Assembly (NCBI RefSeq): GCF_018139145.2
Contig: NW_026114224.1
Coordinates: 992,001 to 1,056,000, forward strand
Source of the DNA: Gymnogyps californianus
Taxonomy: Eukaryota > Chordata > Aves > Accipitriformes > Cathartidae
DNA length: 64,000 nucleotides
Direction of reading: 5' to 3'
Both the position numbers and the translations under genes were made by a program. The notes under the pieces were generated by a model. That model searched no databases and had not been told where the DNA came from. It saw only the letters and a list, made by a program, of their open reading frames with translations. Positions 22,450 through 34,200 of the stretch are shown here, piece after piece; position 1 is the first letter of the stretch, and the number at the start of each line of letters is the position of its first letter.

Positions 22450-24125
22450 GATTTTTGCTCCTGTGGCCTCCTTTTGCCTCCTCCTCTTCCTGTTGCCTCC
22501 TCCTCCTCCTGCCTCCTGTTCCCTCTTCCTCCTGTTGCCACCTTTTACCTCCTATAATACAACTCCTGTTTCCTTCAGTTGCCTCCTCTTGTCTCCTCCT
22601 CCTCCAGTTCCCTCCTGTTGTCTCCTCCTCCTCTTCCTGTACCTCCTCTGCTTTCTCCTCCTCTTCCTCTTCCTGTTGCCTTTTGTTGCCTGTCCTGGTT
22701 TCAGCTGGGATAGAGTTAATTTTCTTCTTAGTACCTGGTACAGTGCTGTGTCTTGGATTTAGTGTGAGAATAATGTTGATACCACACTGATGTTTTAGTT
22801 GTTGCTAAGTAGCGCTTATCTTAAGTCAAGGACTTTTCAGTTTCCCATGCTCTGCCAGCAAGCAGGTGTGCAAGAAGCTGGGAGGGAGCATGGCCAGGAC
22901 AGCTGACCTGAACTAGCCAAAGGGATATTCCACACCATAGAATGTCATGCTCAGTATTTAAACCGGGGGGAGTTGGCCAGGAGGGGCAGATCACTGCTCG
23001 GGCATTGGTCAGCGGGTGGTGAGCAACTGAATTGTGCATCACTTGTCTTTTCTTGGGTTTTATTTCGCCTTTTTTTTTGTCATATTCCTTTTCATTACAG
23101 TTATTATATTTTTATTACTGTTAGGTAGTATTATATTTTATTTTCCTTTAGTTATTAAACTGTTCTTATCTCAACCCATGAGTTTTACTTTTTTTTCCCC
23201 GATCCTCCTGCCCATCCCACTGGGAGGGGGGAGGGGGGAGCGGCTGCGTGGTGCTTAGTTGCCGGCCAGCTCAAACCACAACATTGCTTCTTCCTGTTCA
23301 CTCCTGTTTCTTCCTGTTGCCTCCTCCTCCTCTTTTTCCTCCTTCTCCTTCTCTTCCTCCTGTTGCCTCCTATTGCCTTCTGTTGCCTCCTTTGCCCCCT
23401 TCTGTTGTCTCCTGTTTCTTCCAGTTGCCTCCTTCTCTTCCTCTTCTTCCTCCTGCTCCTCCTTCCTCCTGCTGCCCCCTCTTGCCTCCTTTTGCCTCCT
23501 CCTCCTGTTGCCTCCTGTGGCCTCCTGTTTTGTGCTCTTCTTCCTCCCCGTGTTTCCTCCTGTTGCTTCCTGTTGCCTTCTCTTCCTCCTTCTGTTGCCT
23601 CCTGTTGAATCCTGTTGCCTCCTTTTGCCTCCTCCTCCTATTCCTCTTGCCTTGTGTTCCTTTCTGTTGCCCCTTTTTTTGCTTCCTGTTGCCTCCTCCT
23701 CCTCCTCTCTCCTCTTGTTGCCTTGTACTCTTCCTCTGCTTCCTCCTCCTATTCCAATTCCCCCTCCTCTGTCTCCTCCCTCTATGCTTCCTCCCCTTCC
23801 TCTTGCCTGCTGTTGCCTCCTCCTCCTGTTGCCTTCTTTAGCCCCCTCCACCTACACCTCCAGTTGCCTCCTGTTGTCTCCTCCTCCTCACAATTCTGTC
23901 ACCTCTTGTTGCCCCCTGTTGCCTCTTCCTCCTTGTCCTCTTCTTCTGCTTCTTCCTCCTCTGCTTCTTCCTCCTTTTCCTCCTACTCCTGTTGTTGTCT
24001 TTTGTTGCTTCCTTCTCCTGTTGCCTCCTGCTGCCTCCTCCTCCTCCGGTTGCCCCCTATTGCCTCCTCCTCCTCTTCCTCCTGTTGTCTCCCATTGCCT
24101 CCTGTTACTTCCTGTTTCTTCTTTG
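22450..24125. repeat. C/T-rich array (CCTCCTGTTGCC type), interrupted by an LTR
   Basis: Two C/T-only blocks (22450-22690 and 23284-24125) with the same words as the 7208-8028 array. The LTR at 22691-23283 separates them. Long open frames on both strands are simple-repeat products. Confidence 0.85.
22691..23283 (+). mobile_element. Solo LTR, avian ERVL-type, inserted in the C/T array
   Basis: Starts TGTCCTGGTTTCAGCTGGG and ends AAACCACAACA. It is flanked by TTGCC (22686-22690) and TTGCT (23284-23288), a 5-bp duplication with one mismatch. It is related along its length to 15663-16265. Confidence 0.85.
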
Positions 24126-24129
24126 TCCC

Positions 24130-24245
24130 TGAGGGCAGTGTCCCAGGGGGTCCCATCCACTAATTCCTTAAACAACTGAAAGTTTTCTCTCCTAAAGTTC
24201 AGGGTCCTGACTCTACTCTTCACCTGAACCATAGCCCTCAAGACT
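24130..24245 (-). mobile_element. CR1 LINE fragment, minus strand
   Basis: A minus-strand frame encodes RTLNFRRENFQLFKELVDG and PWDTALRDK, a characteristic stretch of CR1 ORF2 between endonuclease and RT. Confidence 0.75.
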
Positions 24246-26936
24246 GTGAATCCACCCCATCAGCAGTCAAGAGAAAAGGCAAGCCTTTTTCTTTATAATG
24301 GTATTTATTTAGAGTAGAATAATCTTATTTATAATTAAAAAATTGTCACCATTATAATAATAATTATCCACTTTCATAATCATAATTATTCACCATTCAT
24401 CAACCTAATCCATTTCTTTTTTCAATCTTTACTTATAACAAACAGGATATAAAGCACGAATGCTGAGAAGTGCAGAAAATCCGGGAAAACTGTCAGCTTG
24501 TCCCAAGGCTAACCGTCATCTTTATCTGTAAGCCCAACGCAGCAATGTGTCATTAGATTAGTGCATGCTAAGGCAGCAGGAGAGGGTTAGTTGGGCCGGT
24601 CATAAGACGCTTGCTTTACAGACTTACGACAAAGAAAACTGCTGCACCAAGGAAGACGTTTCCCTCTAGTCCGTGGGAGTTTTGCTACTCTATAGGTTGA
24701 ATACGAGACTGCTTTCAAACCCTTCCTCGTAGGAACATGGTTTGGGGGAATTTTTTTTTTCCCCCCATACACAGAGACTGGAGGGGCTGGATAATGCAAA
24801 TACTGACGTCCTTGATTTTATGTGGATTGATGAGTTGCATGTTGTGGTCATTCTTCCAAATCCAGGACAAAGATGTACCAGCAAGAGGCTGAGTTTTTAT
24901 ACACAGCATTGTCTTGTCTTGCGAACGCCAGCAGGTGCAAGTGCTGCAGAAACAGGAGGGCACCTCTGAGAAAACTGCAGCTGGGGCATTTGTTCAGCAT
25001 TTTGCGGCCCATCTTGTTGAGACAGTCTGGAACAATCTTGGTGAGACTGACTATTCCTCTGACCCAGTTAAGAGAGCTTCATAGGGTTTTAGTCCTCTTC
25101 TCGTGTGTGAACATAGCAATGTCACATGCACAATAACCACAAACCACAATTGACAGTCTTGTTTTCTTAGTTGTATGTACTAAAGGGAAACTTAATTTAC
25201 CTATTCCTTTACATTTGTGGCTGGGCAGAGTGTTTTTGTTTTCAAACAGTGCCAGTTTGAAAACTAACATTTCTGGTAATCTGTAGTTTTCTTGGGTTTG
25301 GGGGTTTTGAGGGGCTATGTTGTGTTTTGGGTTTTTTCCCTGAGAAGAGCTGCTTTCATTCCTGTGAATGAAGTGGCTGGTTAGCACAAGTAGAGCATGG
25401 AGGAGGAATCCGTATTGTAAAAAATGTCTTTTGGCTGGTCAGACAAAGAGGTCACATTTGAGAGTCTTTCTGCATCTTTATTAAGGATTACCAGAGCGAG
25501 GCAGAAATGGGTCAACATTAGAAACTTGATGTTATTGTTGCTTAACTCCAGAGCGATTCCTGAGGTTGAGGGGGCTCTGGCCCAGCTCCATAAACTTGGG
25601 GAAAGTCAGAAAATTGTCAAGAGTTAAACCAGCTAACTTCTCCTAAGAGATGTTATTTAGTTCTTGCAAAGGGATCTCTATTAGCAAGGGTGGTCATCCC
25701 TAATGATTGTAACAAAATGAAAATGACTCCCAAGTTCCTGCCCTTCATCCTTCATACAAGAACTCATTTTCTTGCCTTCTTCCGGTCAAATTACTCAAGT
25801 AATTGAGACAGACTTCCTTCTGTGGCTGATGGCAGAAGGAGATGGTGGAGAAGACGGAGAAGAAGATTTTGGGGAGGACAGAACCTGGCTGCAAGTTACA
25901 AAAAATGTTGGCATATAAAAAGTTTGGCATAATGGTGTGTGCAACGCTACCTCCAACGGTGTCTTCATCTACAGTGGCCTCTGCCTCTGCCATGGTATCT
26001 TAATCTGTAATGATACCTGCATCTGAAATGGTATCTGAAATGGTATCTACATCTACAATGGTAGTTGCAATGGTATGTGCATCTGCAGTGGCATCTGCAT
26101 TTGTCTACAAGTTACAAAAACTTGGAATAGAAGCTGTTCCGCATAATATTCTTGGCTTCTTTTTTCTTTTTTTTTTCCCTTTTTTTTTTTCCCCTTTTTT
26201 ATTCCACCTTGTCGGACCAAAGGAAACATTGTCAGGGTCTTTGTGGATTAAGACAGGAGCTGTTGTTTTAACTAGACCTTTAGATTCCCCAAGCTTTTTT
26301 TCTTTTTACTTTTCATCTTTACACTCAGATACACCTGTATGCTCTGGCTGCTCCATTTTCTAGACTCTGGGACAGCAGGAGCACCAGGTATTGACCAATA
26401 CCACTGGCTTGCCCCTGCTTTTACTGTTTTCTGTATTGCCTGGCTCACACCCGTTCACCCACTGCTGAGCAAGTGGCGTCTCTGCAAGAAGCAAGTGCAG
26501 AGTGTGTTCTCCAGTGGGGTTTGGAGACACAGACGCTGGATCTGCTGTGGTTGTTGGTGGCTCCTTATCCCCTTCTGCAAGAGGAGAGGGAAAACTCCAG
26601 TCGGGTCCATGTTTAAGCCGTTTGAGTGTCAGGGGCAATGAATGGATTTCTTTTGTGCCTCTCTAACAAATGGAGTGTGGGCTGTGACTGAGAGTGTTGC
26701 AGTGATCAGGAGGGTATTTTCTTCCTCACAGAGATGACAGTACCTCCTTTACGTGCAGGCCTCAACCCACAAATCACCAGCAGAAGGTTTCTGTAGCAGT
26801 GCTGTGCCCACTGTCCCTCAGCTCTGTGATAAGTAGAAACCCTGAGTTTGTTAATTCAAATCTTGCTTGTATAAGACATGTGGAAAGTTTTGTTGGTTTT
26901 TTTTTTTTCGCTGATGTAGTTTATACCCACAAACAT
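24246..26936. other. Intergenic, AT-rich and low-complexity pieces only
   Basis: 24280-24430 is very AT-rich. 25990-26105 repeats 'tggtatctgcatct'-like words of about 18 bp. 26160-26200 is a T-rich tract. No supported gene was found. Confidence 0.35.
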
Positions 26937-27452
26937 TGTGGGAAAAATCGCTTGCAAGTGTTGAAACATTCCTTAGTTATCCAAAGACATGTGGGGGTCC
27001 GCTTGCAAGTATTGAAACATTTCCTTAGTTATCTTAAAGACATTGTGGGGTAGGGACAGCCAAATATTCGGTAGAAAGAAACAACTGAGTAACGGATAAA
27101 AGAAAAGGCGATTTCACAAGAACATGAGCGGGACCTAAGTCACCTAGAAGGCAGCTGAGGAAGACTTGGCCTTCATCCCAGCAACCCCCAGGAGAGGCAG
27201 ATTACGACCACCTAGCAACTGCCGGCGGCAGGCGCACACACAACGCAAACGATTACCAGCCAGCATGGAAGCAGGGACTAGAGACTGTATAAGTAAGGGA
27301 ACCCTTCTCCATTTGCGCGCGGCCGTTGGTAGAGTGGAAAACTCCCCGGCTTGCCCAGCGCTGTTTTGCTTACTGCTGCTTGCTCAAATAAATTGATTTT
27401 AAATAATCGGACTGGTTCCATTTCAATTTTATTGGACCTCAAACTTATAACA
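26937..27452 (+). mobile_element. Probable solo LTR, plus orientation
   Basis: Starts TGTGGGAAAAATCGC and ends ACTTATAACA. Its 5' part holds two copies of a 51-bp repeat (cttgcaag words at 26951 and 27002). TATAAG at about 27288 is followed by AATAAA at 27387-27392, in promoter and polyadenylation order. No target duplication was found, so the ends are approximate. Confidence 0.6.
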
Positions 27453-27454
27453 GG

Positions 27455-28095
27455 GCTGTGTTTCCACCCCGGGGCAGTCGATTCCAGGTGTACTGGACGC
27501 CCCTCCAAGTGAAAGCAAACTGTGGCTGGCACTCTTGCTGCCAAAGGGATTGAGAAAAATGCATTAGCAGTATCAATTGTGGCGTACCACTTGGCTGCCT
27601 TTGACTCCAGTTTGTATTGAAGTTCTAGCATGTTTGGTATGGCTGCACTCAGCGGCGGCGTGACTTCATTCAGGCCACGATATTCTACTGTTAGTCTCTG
27701 TTCTCCGTTAGACTTTCACACTGGCCATATGGGGCTGTTAAAGGGTGAGCGAGCCCTGCTGATCACCCCTTAGCTCTCCAGTCGACGAATCAGCGTATGG
27801 CTGGGAGTAAGAGAGTCTTGGTTGGTGCAATATTGCCACTGGTGCACCGTTTGGTAGCGATTGGCACCTGTTGTTCTTCAACCCTCAGCAACCCCACAAC
27901 CACAGTGTCCTCCAAGAGACTAAGCAAGGTGGACAACTGTTCAATTCCCTCCATCTCCAAGGCAGCTATACCAAAGGCCCACTGGTACCTTTTGGGTCCT
28001 TGAAATACCCTCTCCTGAGATAATCTATGCCAAGGATGCATGGAGCCTCTGGGCCCGTCACAATGGGGTGTTTCTGCCACTCATTCCCAGTTGGG
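27455..28095 (-). pseudogene. pol: ERV pol fragment (reverse transcriptase), minus strand
   Basis: The minus-strand frame 27790-28080 leads into a broken segment and then 27455-27631, which encodes KWYATIDTANAFFSIPLAA and a downstream GWKHSP. This is the RT palm region with the first catalytic Asp, followed by a degraded strand-turn motif. The later YxDD is missing because the sequence ends at the LTR of opposite sense at 27452. Confidence 0.65.
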
Positions 28096-28149
28096 CTTAT
28101 TTCAGCCTCCAATAAAGTTAGCTGTTGAGATCCCCTGTCACCCCAGAAG

Positions 28150-28234
28150 TATTACTCTCACACTAAATCCAAAACACAGCACTGTACCAGCTGCTAAGAA
28201 GAAAATTAACTCTATCCCAGCTGAAACCAGGACA
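28150..28234 (-). mobile_element. Fragment of the ERVL-type LTR, minus strand
   Basis: The + strand ends 'tctatcccagctgaaacc', the reverse complement of the first 85 or so bases of the LTR family at 15663. Confidence 0.8.
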
Positions 28235-29425
28235 GTGGTGTTTCTCATTCTGCTCCCAGGTTTTCCCGTTAATGTTTGCTCTTTATTTTATTTGCCTTTA
28301 TAGTGTTTTTTAAATGTTCTCCATTCTCCATAGCTCTGAGTACCGAATTACGTGTTCCTTACTCTGAAAACCCATAAATAGTTTGGACGTTTACCTTGGA
28401 GCAGAGAAAAGGGGACCCTTTAGAGTTGAGAAGATAATTTAGTATGAGAAACACTTCAATGATATATATCTTGTGAGGATGAAAGTACCTGCTTAAAATT
28501 TTTTTCATTGTTTTTGCAATCTTTAGCAATACCTACTTAAAAGTCTACTTCAGCAAAAGAGGAAGAAATCACTTCTGATTTCTGTGTCTGACTAAAAGAA
28601 CTAACCTGAACGTATAGAAGACTGAAGTGAAGAGCCATTGTTTGTTGTTATTTTGTACCACATCTAACTTCTCGAGCTTTCCCTGTGTGTAAGGGTGGTG
28701 GTTTGTACATGGCATTGTCCAACCTTTTTTCTGAACTGAATAAGTTACTCTTCCACAGCTTTTTTTAGTAATGTTTTGCTTGATGTGCAACTTCGTTTGT
28801 CACATGTCATCTAACAGCCTCCAAAAAGACAGGAGGTGACTCGGCGAGGAGGTGGGACATTCCTGCGTTCGATGCCAGAGTTTAAGACCCTCTTCCCCAC
28901 AGCCTGGACACCCCCAGCAGCAGTGGCACCACTGGCACCCTGAGTACCCGCAGCAGGTATGGTACCCTGACTGACCTGGTAAGCTAGCACCCCATTCCCC
29001 CCATTCTCCTAGCACCCTCTGCACCCGGTACACCCAGCGCCCAGGCACCTTCAGCACCCCCAAACCCCCTTGCACCCTGGCACCACAGCATCCCCAGCAG
29101 CCCCATCCTCCCGGCAGTTTTGGCACAGGAGGTTAGCAAGCCTGGGTGAATTCCCTGATCACTTGGGGCCGTCTCTCCCCTTTCACCTCCTATGAGCAAG
29201 TTTTCTCCCCAGTTTAAAACCCTGTCTCATCGGCACAGCAGCTCACCACGTGGGGAGCACCCCAGCCACAAGCTCCCGACATGCCTGGTGCATAGTTGGA
29301 GGGCGTCAGCAGTCGGGGTCGGCTCAGTGGGTGCCCCAGAATGGTCCCCTGGCCCTGCATGGCTCCTGCTCGCCCATGCAGGTCTGCAGATGGCTCTGTG
29401 TGGCGGCTGCTTTGACCCCCGCATT
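28235..29425. other. Intergenic, with a short low-complexity tract
   Basis: 28895-29110 is rich in 'cagcaccc'-like words. No supported gene was found. The segment ends at an assembly gap. Confidence 0.35.
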
Positions 29426-29925
29426 NNNNNNNNNNNNNNNNNNNNNNNNNNNNNNNNNNNNNNNNNNNNNNNNNNNNNNNNNNNNNNNNNNNNNNNNNNN
29501 NNNNNNNNNNNNNNNNNNNNNNNNNNNNNNNNNNNNNNNNNNNNNNNNNNNNNNNNNNNNNNNNNNNNNNNNNNNNNNNNNNNNNNNNNNNNNNNNNNNN
29601 NNNNNNNNNNNNNNNNNNNNNNNNNNNNNNNNNNNNNNNNNNNNNNNNNNNNNNNNNNNNNNNNNNNNNNNNNNNNNNNNNNNNNNNNNNNNNNNNNNNN
29701 NNNNNNNNNNNNNNNNNNNNNNNNNNNNNNNNNNNNNNNNNNNNNNNNNNNNNNNNNNNNNNNNNNNNNNNNNNNNNNNNNNNNNNNNNNNNNNNNNNNN
29801 NNNNNNNNNNNNNNNNNNNNNNNNNNNNNNNNNNNNNNNNNNNNNNNNNNNNNNNNNNNNNNNNNNNNNNNNNNNNNNNNNNNNNNNNNNNNNNNNNNNN
29901 NNNNNNNNNNNNNNNNNNNNNNNNN
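29426..29925. other. Assembly gap of exactly 500 N
   Basis: Unsequenced. The round size suggests a placeholder, not a measured length. Confidence 0.98.
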
Positions 29926-30180
29926 GCCGATGTGGAGTCTGACTCACGCGGATCTTCTCAGAGCACATCCAAAGGACAGACGACAAAGCCAGTCTTACCC
30001 CAACTCTGCTCTGCAGCTGTGACTGACGGGTGCAGGAGCCAGGCACAAAGAGCTTTCCCTGTCATCGCAGGCTGCCTTGCTGGGCTTTTCGAGCAGTTCC
30101 TCCCAGCGCTCCTCCTCCTGTGCCGAGCACCCCGTATCACCCCGTGTGCCCTGAGCGCCTGTGCACTCCCATAAGCAGTG
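29926..30180. repeat. Duplicated flank, partner of 5643-5890
   Basis: Begins GCCGATGTGGAGTCTGACT and matches 5643 onward (GCCGACGTGGAGTCTGACT) for about 250 bp. It is the upstream flank of copy C, and the same flank precedes copy B. Confidence 0.75.
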
Positions 30181-30559
30181 CTGCCTCCCAAAACAGGTCC
30201 ACCCTTCTCCAGCTCTGCTCCCTCCACACAGCTGTAGAAGGAGGAAATGCAATAGTGTGCAGACTCAGCAATTCACTGCCAACGGCTGTAGGTGGCAGGG
30301 ATGCAGCTTTCGCGAATGTTTTGCTCTGCACGAGAGGGAACTGCCCCAGTGCATGCAGGTGAAAGGCTTACATGCTGAGGAAAGCTGCATTGGTTTCTTT
30401 TTAACAAGTTTCGTTTTCTGTCTTGTGACTCCTTCGACAAAACAGACCCACGACTTGCAAAGAGATGCAGCGAAGTCTGTTGGCTGTGGGAGTGTTTCGG
30501 CCAGGATCCCTTCCAAGCCCCAAAGCAGTGTTTTCCACTGACTGTGTCAGGATGAGGCT

Positions 30560-31231
30560 GGGTGGGTCAGTTTTGCTGCACTCTGACTCGGTGGGTGTCA
30601 CAGCTGCTCCTCACACCCCGCGTGTGAGTCCCTGGGGGCAGCGCGCTGCTGTGCACTCCTGCACCAGGGCAGCACCCGAGAGAAGCCCGGCAGTATGGGA
30701 CCAGCGTTCCCCACGCTGGCATCGCCCCGCCTTGGCGCGGCCCCTCAGCACGTGCCTGTGCCAGGAAACATGGAAATGGCGTTGGAGAGGGCTGCGGCCG
30801 GCCGTGCCGCCCACCCCAGCACTGAGGAGAGCTGGCCACGACACCGGGACAAGGCCCGTGAGGGGAGGGGCCTCTGCTGCACATGGCCCCACCAGGGGGA
30901 GGGGCTCTCTGCTGCACACAGCCCTGTGAGGGGAAGGGGCTTTCTGCAGCACACAGCCCCACAATGGGGGCAAGATGGGGCAGCCTCACTCTCCCTCCCC
31001 TCTGGGAGCTCCGCCCTCCTTGAGGTGACATGTGGGGGCGGGGCATGCTGGAGGGCGGTGCTTGGGGGAGGGGTGGCACCCCAGGGCGTGGCCGTGGTGG
31101 GGAGGCTAGGGTGTGACATCACAAAGCCCCGCTGTGCCACGCCGTGATATGTTGTGCCGTGCCACAGGCACCGCTCCAGCAGTGCCAGCAGCGGCAGCAG
31201 CAGCAGCAGTAGCAGCAGCGGCAGCAGCAGC
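30560..31231 (+). promoter_or_regulatory. GC-rich promoter region and 5' UTR of copy C
   Basis: GC-rich, with three diverged ~42-bp repeats (30855-30965, 'tgctgcacacagccc' words). No TATA box was recognised. The 5' UTR ends in an AGC/GGC trinucleotide run (about 31190-31231) touching the ATG. An upstream ATG at 31148 opens a different frame that overlaps the start of the coding region. Confidence 0.5.
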
Positions 31232-34200
31232 ATGGTGCAGGCGCGGGGGGCTGTGGCCCCCGCTCGCCTTCTTCTTCTTCTCCTCCTGGTGGCCCTGCAA
31301 GCCCAGGATGCCCGGGCTGCTCCGTGGCGAGCACGGGGATTAGGTAAGTGGGCAGGTGAGGGCCGGCACCAAGACCTCGGGGTGGCAGCGGAGCTCGGGT
31401 TGTGGTGGGGCAGGGCTGGGAGAGCAGCATGACCAGGCTGGGCTGGCGGAGCCGTGGCCAGCTCCACGGGCAAGTGGGAGGCAGACGCCCTGCGGGGAGG
31501 CGCAGGCAGCCACAGCCGCTGCGGGAGCATTTTCCAGGTGAACGGTGGGGCTGGGAGTGGTGCTGCAGGGTGAGAAACCGTCCCTAGAGCCAGCGCTGCG
31601 CTGCCCTGCCCTGGGGCAGCCTTCCCCTGGCCTGCGCATCAGGGCCAAAGCTGCACAGCAAGGCCAGGCAATAGCCTGCAGGAGTGCTTCTCTCCCAGGC
31701 TGGTCACAGCCGTGCCCAGAGCTGTGGTTCTGCCGCTCCCTGGCTGGGTCCTGGCTTTCAGCCTCGGGGACGTCCGTCCTTGGGAGATATCCACTCAGGA
31801 GAACGGAAGCCTTCCTGCTCCAGCCCTGCAGTGCTCTCCTTGGGCACCCCAGGTCCCCAACACACAGCCCCAGCCCGCAGCCCGGGGGAACAGACAGGGC
31901 AGCGCTGGTGCAGCCCCTCACTGGCCAGTGAGCTCTTCTCCACGAGACGTGTGAATGATCATTTTTCTCCTCCAGTGCTTTCATGTGGGCTTCTTTTGTG
32001 CACAGTAGAGAGCTCCCAGTAAGAAATCCCCACGGGGCCGTATGTGTGTCCATCCCATCCTTGAGGGGTGTTGTACGTGGCCTGGAAACAGCAGCTGGAG
32101 AGCTTCCAGGTGCCAGCCAACAGGTCACCCAGGCCCCTCTGCACCTTTGGAAATCTCCACCCACCTCCGGGTCCCACGTCATTACCTGACCCCCTCCAGT
32201 CACTGCAGCTCACTGGGAAAGAAGTAGATCACAACAGCTAATGGAAACGTGCTCGATTACAGCTGTGCCTGTAGCCGATGGCCACCCGACATCTCAGCCT
32301 GATCTTGTCCGGGAGCCTCAGGGTGATCCCACAGGTATGTCACGTGAATGAATGAGCATTTAGGTTTTAATATTCTGTTCATATGAAATTTAACTTAATA
32401 TTTTCTTGGCCAATGCTCAGACATGCAGAGGAGCAGAGAGGGAATGGGTCGGCTCAGTGATGTGCCCTGGGGCGCTCTGCCTTGCAAAGCTGTCTTTGCC
32501 AGCCTCTCCGACCCTGCGCCACTTCCAGTGCCTGCTGCAAAGCCAGTGGGCTTGTTGGGGTTGAGTTTAGAGCTGCTGTGAGCTCCAGGGAGTCCTTTCT
32601 CCCGACAGCTCTGTGCATGCTTTGTTTTGGATCAGCATGGTCCAGGCACCCAGTAACTGTCTGCACGATGCTCCTGAGTGGAAGGGAGAGATGAGTGCCA
32701 TGGAGCAATCCCGTGTTTGAACCGCATTCACTGCCGTTCAGATCTGACGAAGTCTGTTGAAATACTTCACAGAGGCTGCTCTGTTCTGTTTCTTTACAGA
32801 CGTGGCTGGAAGCGATGGATATCCAGCTTCCCGGCTGGGTTCCAGGGCTGATGTGCAGGGAGATCGCATGGGTATGTGATGGCTTTTCCCTTCCTTTGAG
32901 AGCTGCCAGCTCAAAGCCCAAAGGTGAGCGAGGCATCTCTTGCAGCTGTGAGAATACATACCTGCATGTGTGTGCCATGTCATTACGTGATCCCCTCATA
33001 TGTTCTGCTATTCAGTTATGACAGTGTAGATCAGAACATGTGATAGTAACTTCTCGTGGGTGTTTGGTTGCAGATGTGGCTCTAGCTTCACCTCCTCGGC
33101 TGGATCCTGCACTGGAGCTCACCTGGCATCCCAGGGGTGAGGAGTCAGTCTTGACTGACTTCACAGACTAAGCACTCGTTTTCAATATTTTATTCGTGAG
33201 AAATTTAACTTCATACTTTCTGTTAAGGTCTTCAAAGAGCAAAGTCTAAAGCCCAAATAGGGAAATCTTCCCAGCGGTCATCAGAAGTCCTAAAGGAAAT
33301 CCTGAAAGAACTGGAGGAAGCAGCACATGGTGGGTATATACCCCTCTTAAGCAGAAGACTTGGGAAGCTGAGGTTTTAGATACACGTATGAACAAGCCGT
33401 AGCCAACACAAGCAGAAAGGGATCGATCGGAGCCTCGCTGCACTGACACTCGATTTCACGCCTTGCAGGCGCTGGTGAGCCACAGAGATGGTCCAGAGTC
33501 TCTGCTGGCAGTTGTGGTTCAAGCCAAGTCCCAGGGACAGCTGCTGCCCCAGTTACACCATTACTGGCCAGAGCTGTTCCGGGCAGATGGTGGTATCCAG
33601 CTGGCAGGAACTGGCGGTGCTCACGCCTTGCTGCCAGTCACCAGAGGGGAGAGTGCCCTTGGGGGGTGGAGAGGATGCGCAGGCAGCTTGGGGTCGCTGA
33701 GACCGGCAGACTTTGCCAGGGCTGCAGGCATGTCCTGACCAGGATCAGAGCACTCCGTCTTCACAGCCTGGTCCAGCCCCGTTGTTCTCCTTGACGTTTC
33801 AGGACTCTCGGTGACACCTTGGTGTCAGGGACAGGTGAAAGCTGGACACCCAGCTTGAGGCCACACACCTAACTTGAAGGCAGCTAAAATGAAGGGCTGT
33901 GCATTCAGTCTCGGGTGGTTTAGCTGTCTGTTTGTAGTTGTGGTTTAGATAACTTGGTTGTGGTTTTCCTCTTGTTTTGGGGGACTGTGGGCGCTTCCCT
34001 GCCGCTTGTGGAAGCGCCCAGAATATGGTTGCAAGAGCTTGGGGTTCAGTCCACTGTGTGTGTGTCTGTTACTCTTCCTCTGTGATGGAGTTGGCATGAA
34101 GGGACGTGCTTCTCCAAAAGGCTCTGTCCCCAGCTGAACTGGCTACAGCATCTTCCTGGCCTCTCTGAAGGAAGTAATTTACCATCATCTTGCAGTTTGC

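Noticed and set aside
29192..30046. Frames that run across the N gap
   Set aside because: Most of their length is N, so they say nothing about coding.
33463..33738. Conserved stretch encoding ALVSHRDGPESLLAVVVQ, with a partner at 950-1100 in copy A
   Set aside because: The partner in copy A has stops in the required phase, and no donor fits in copy C. It may be conserved intron or an old exon.
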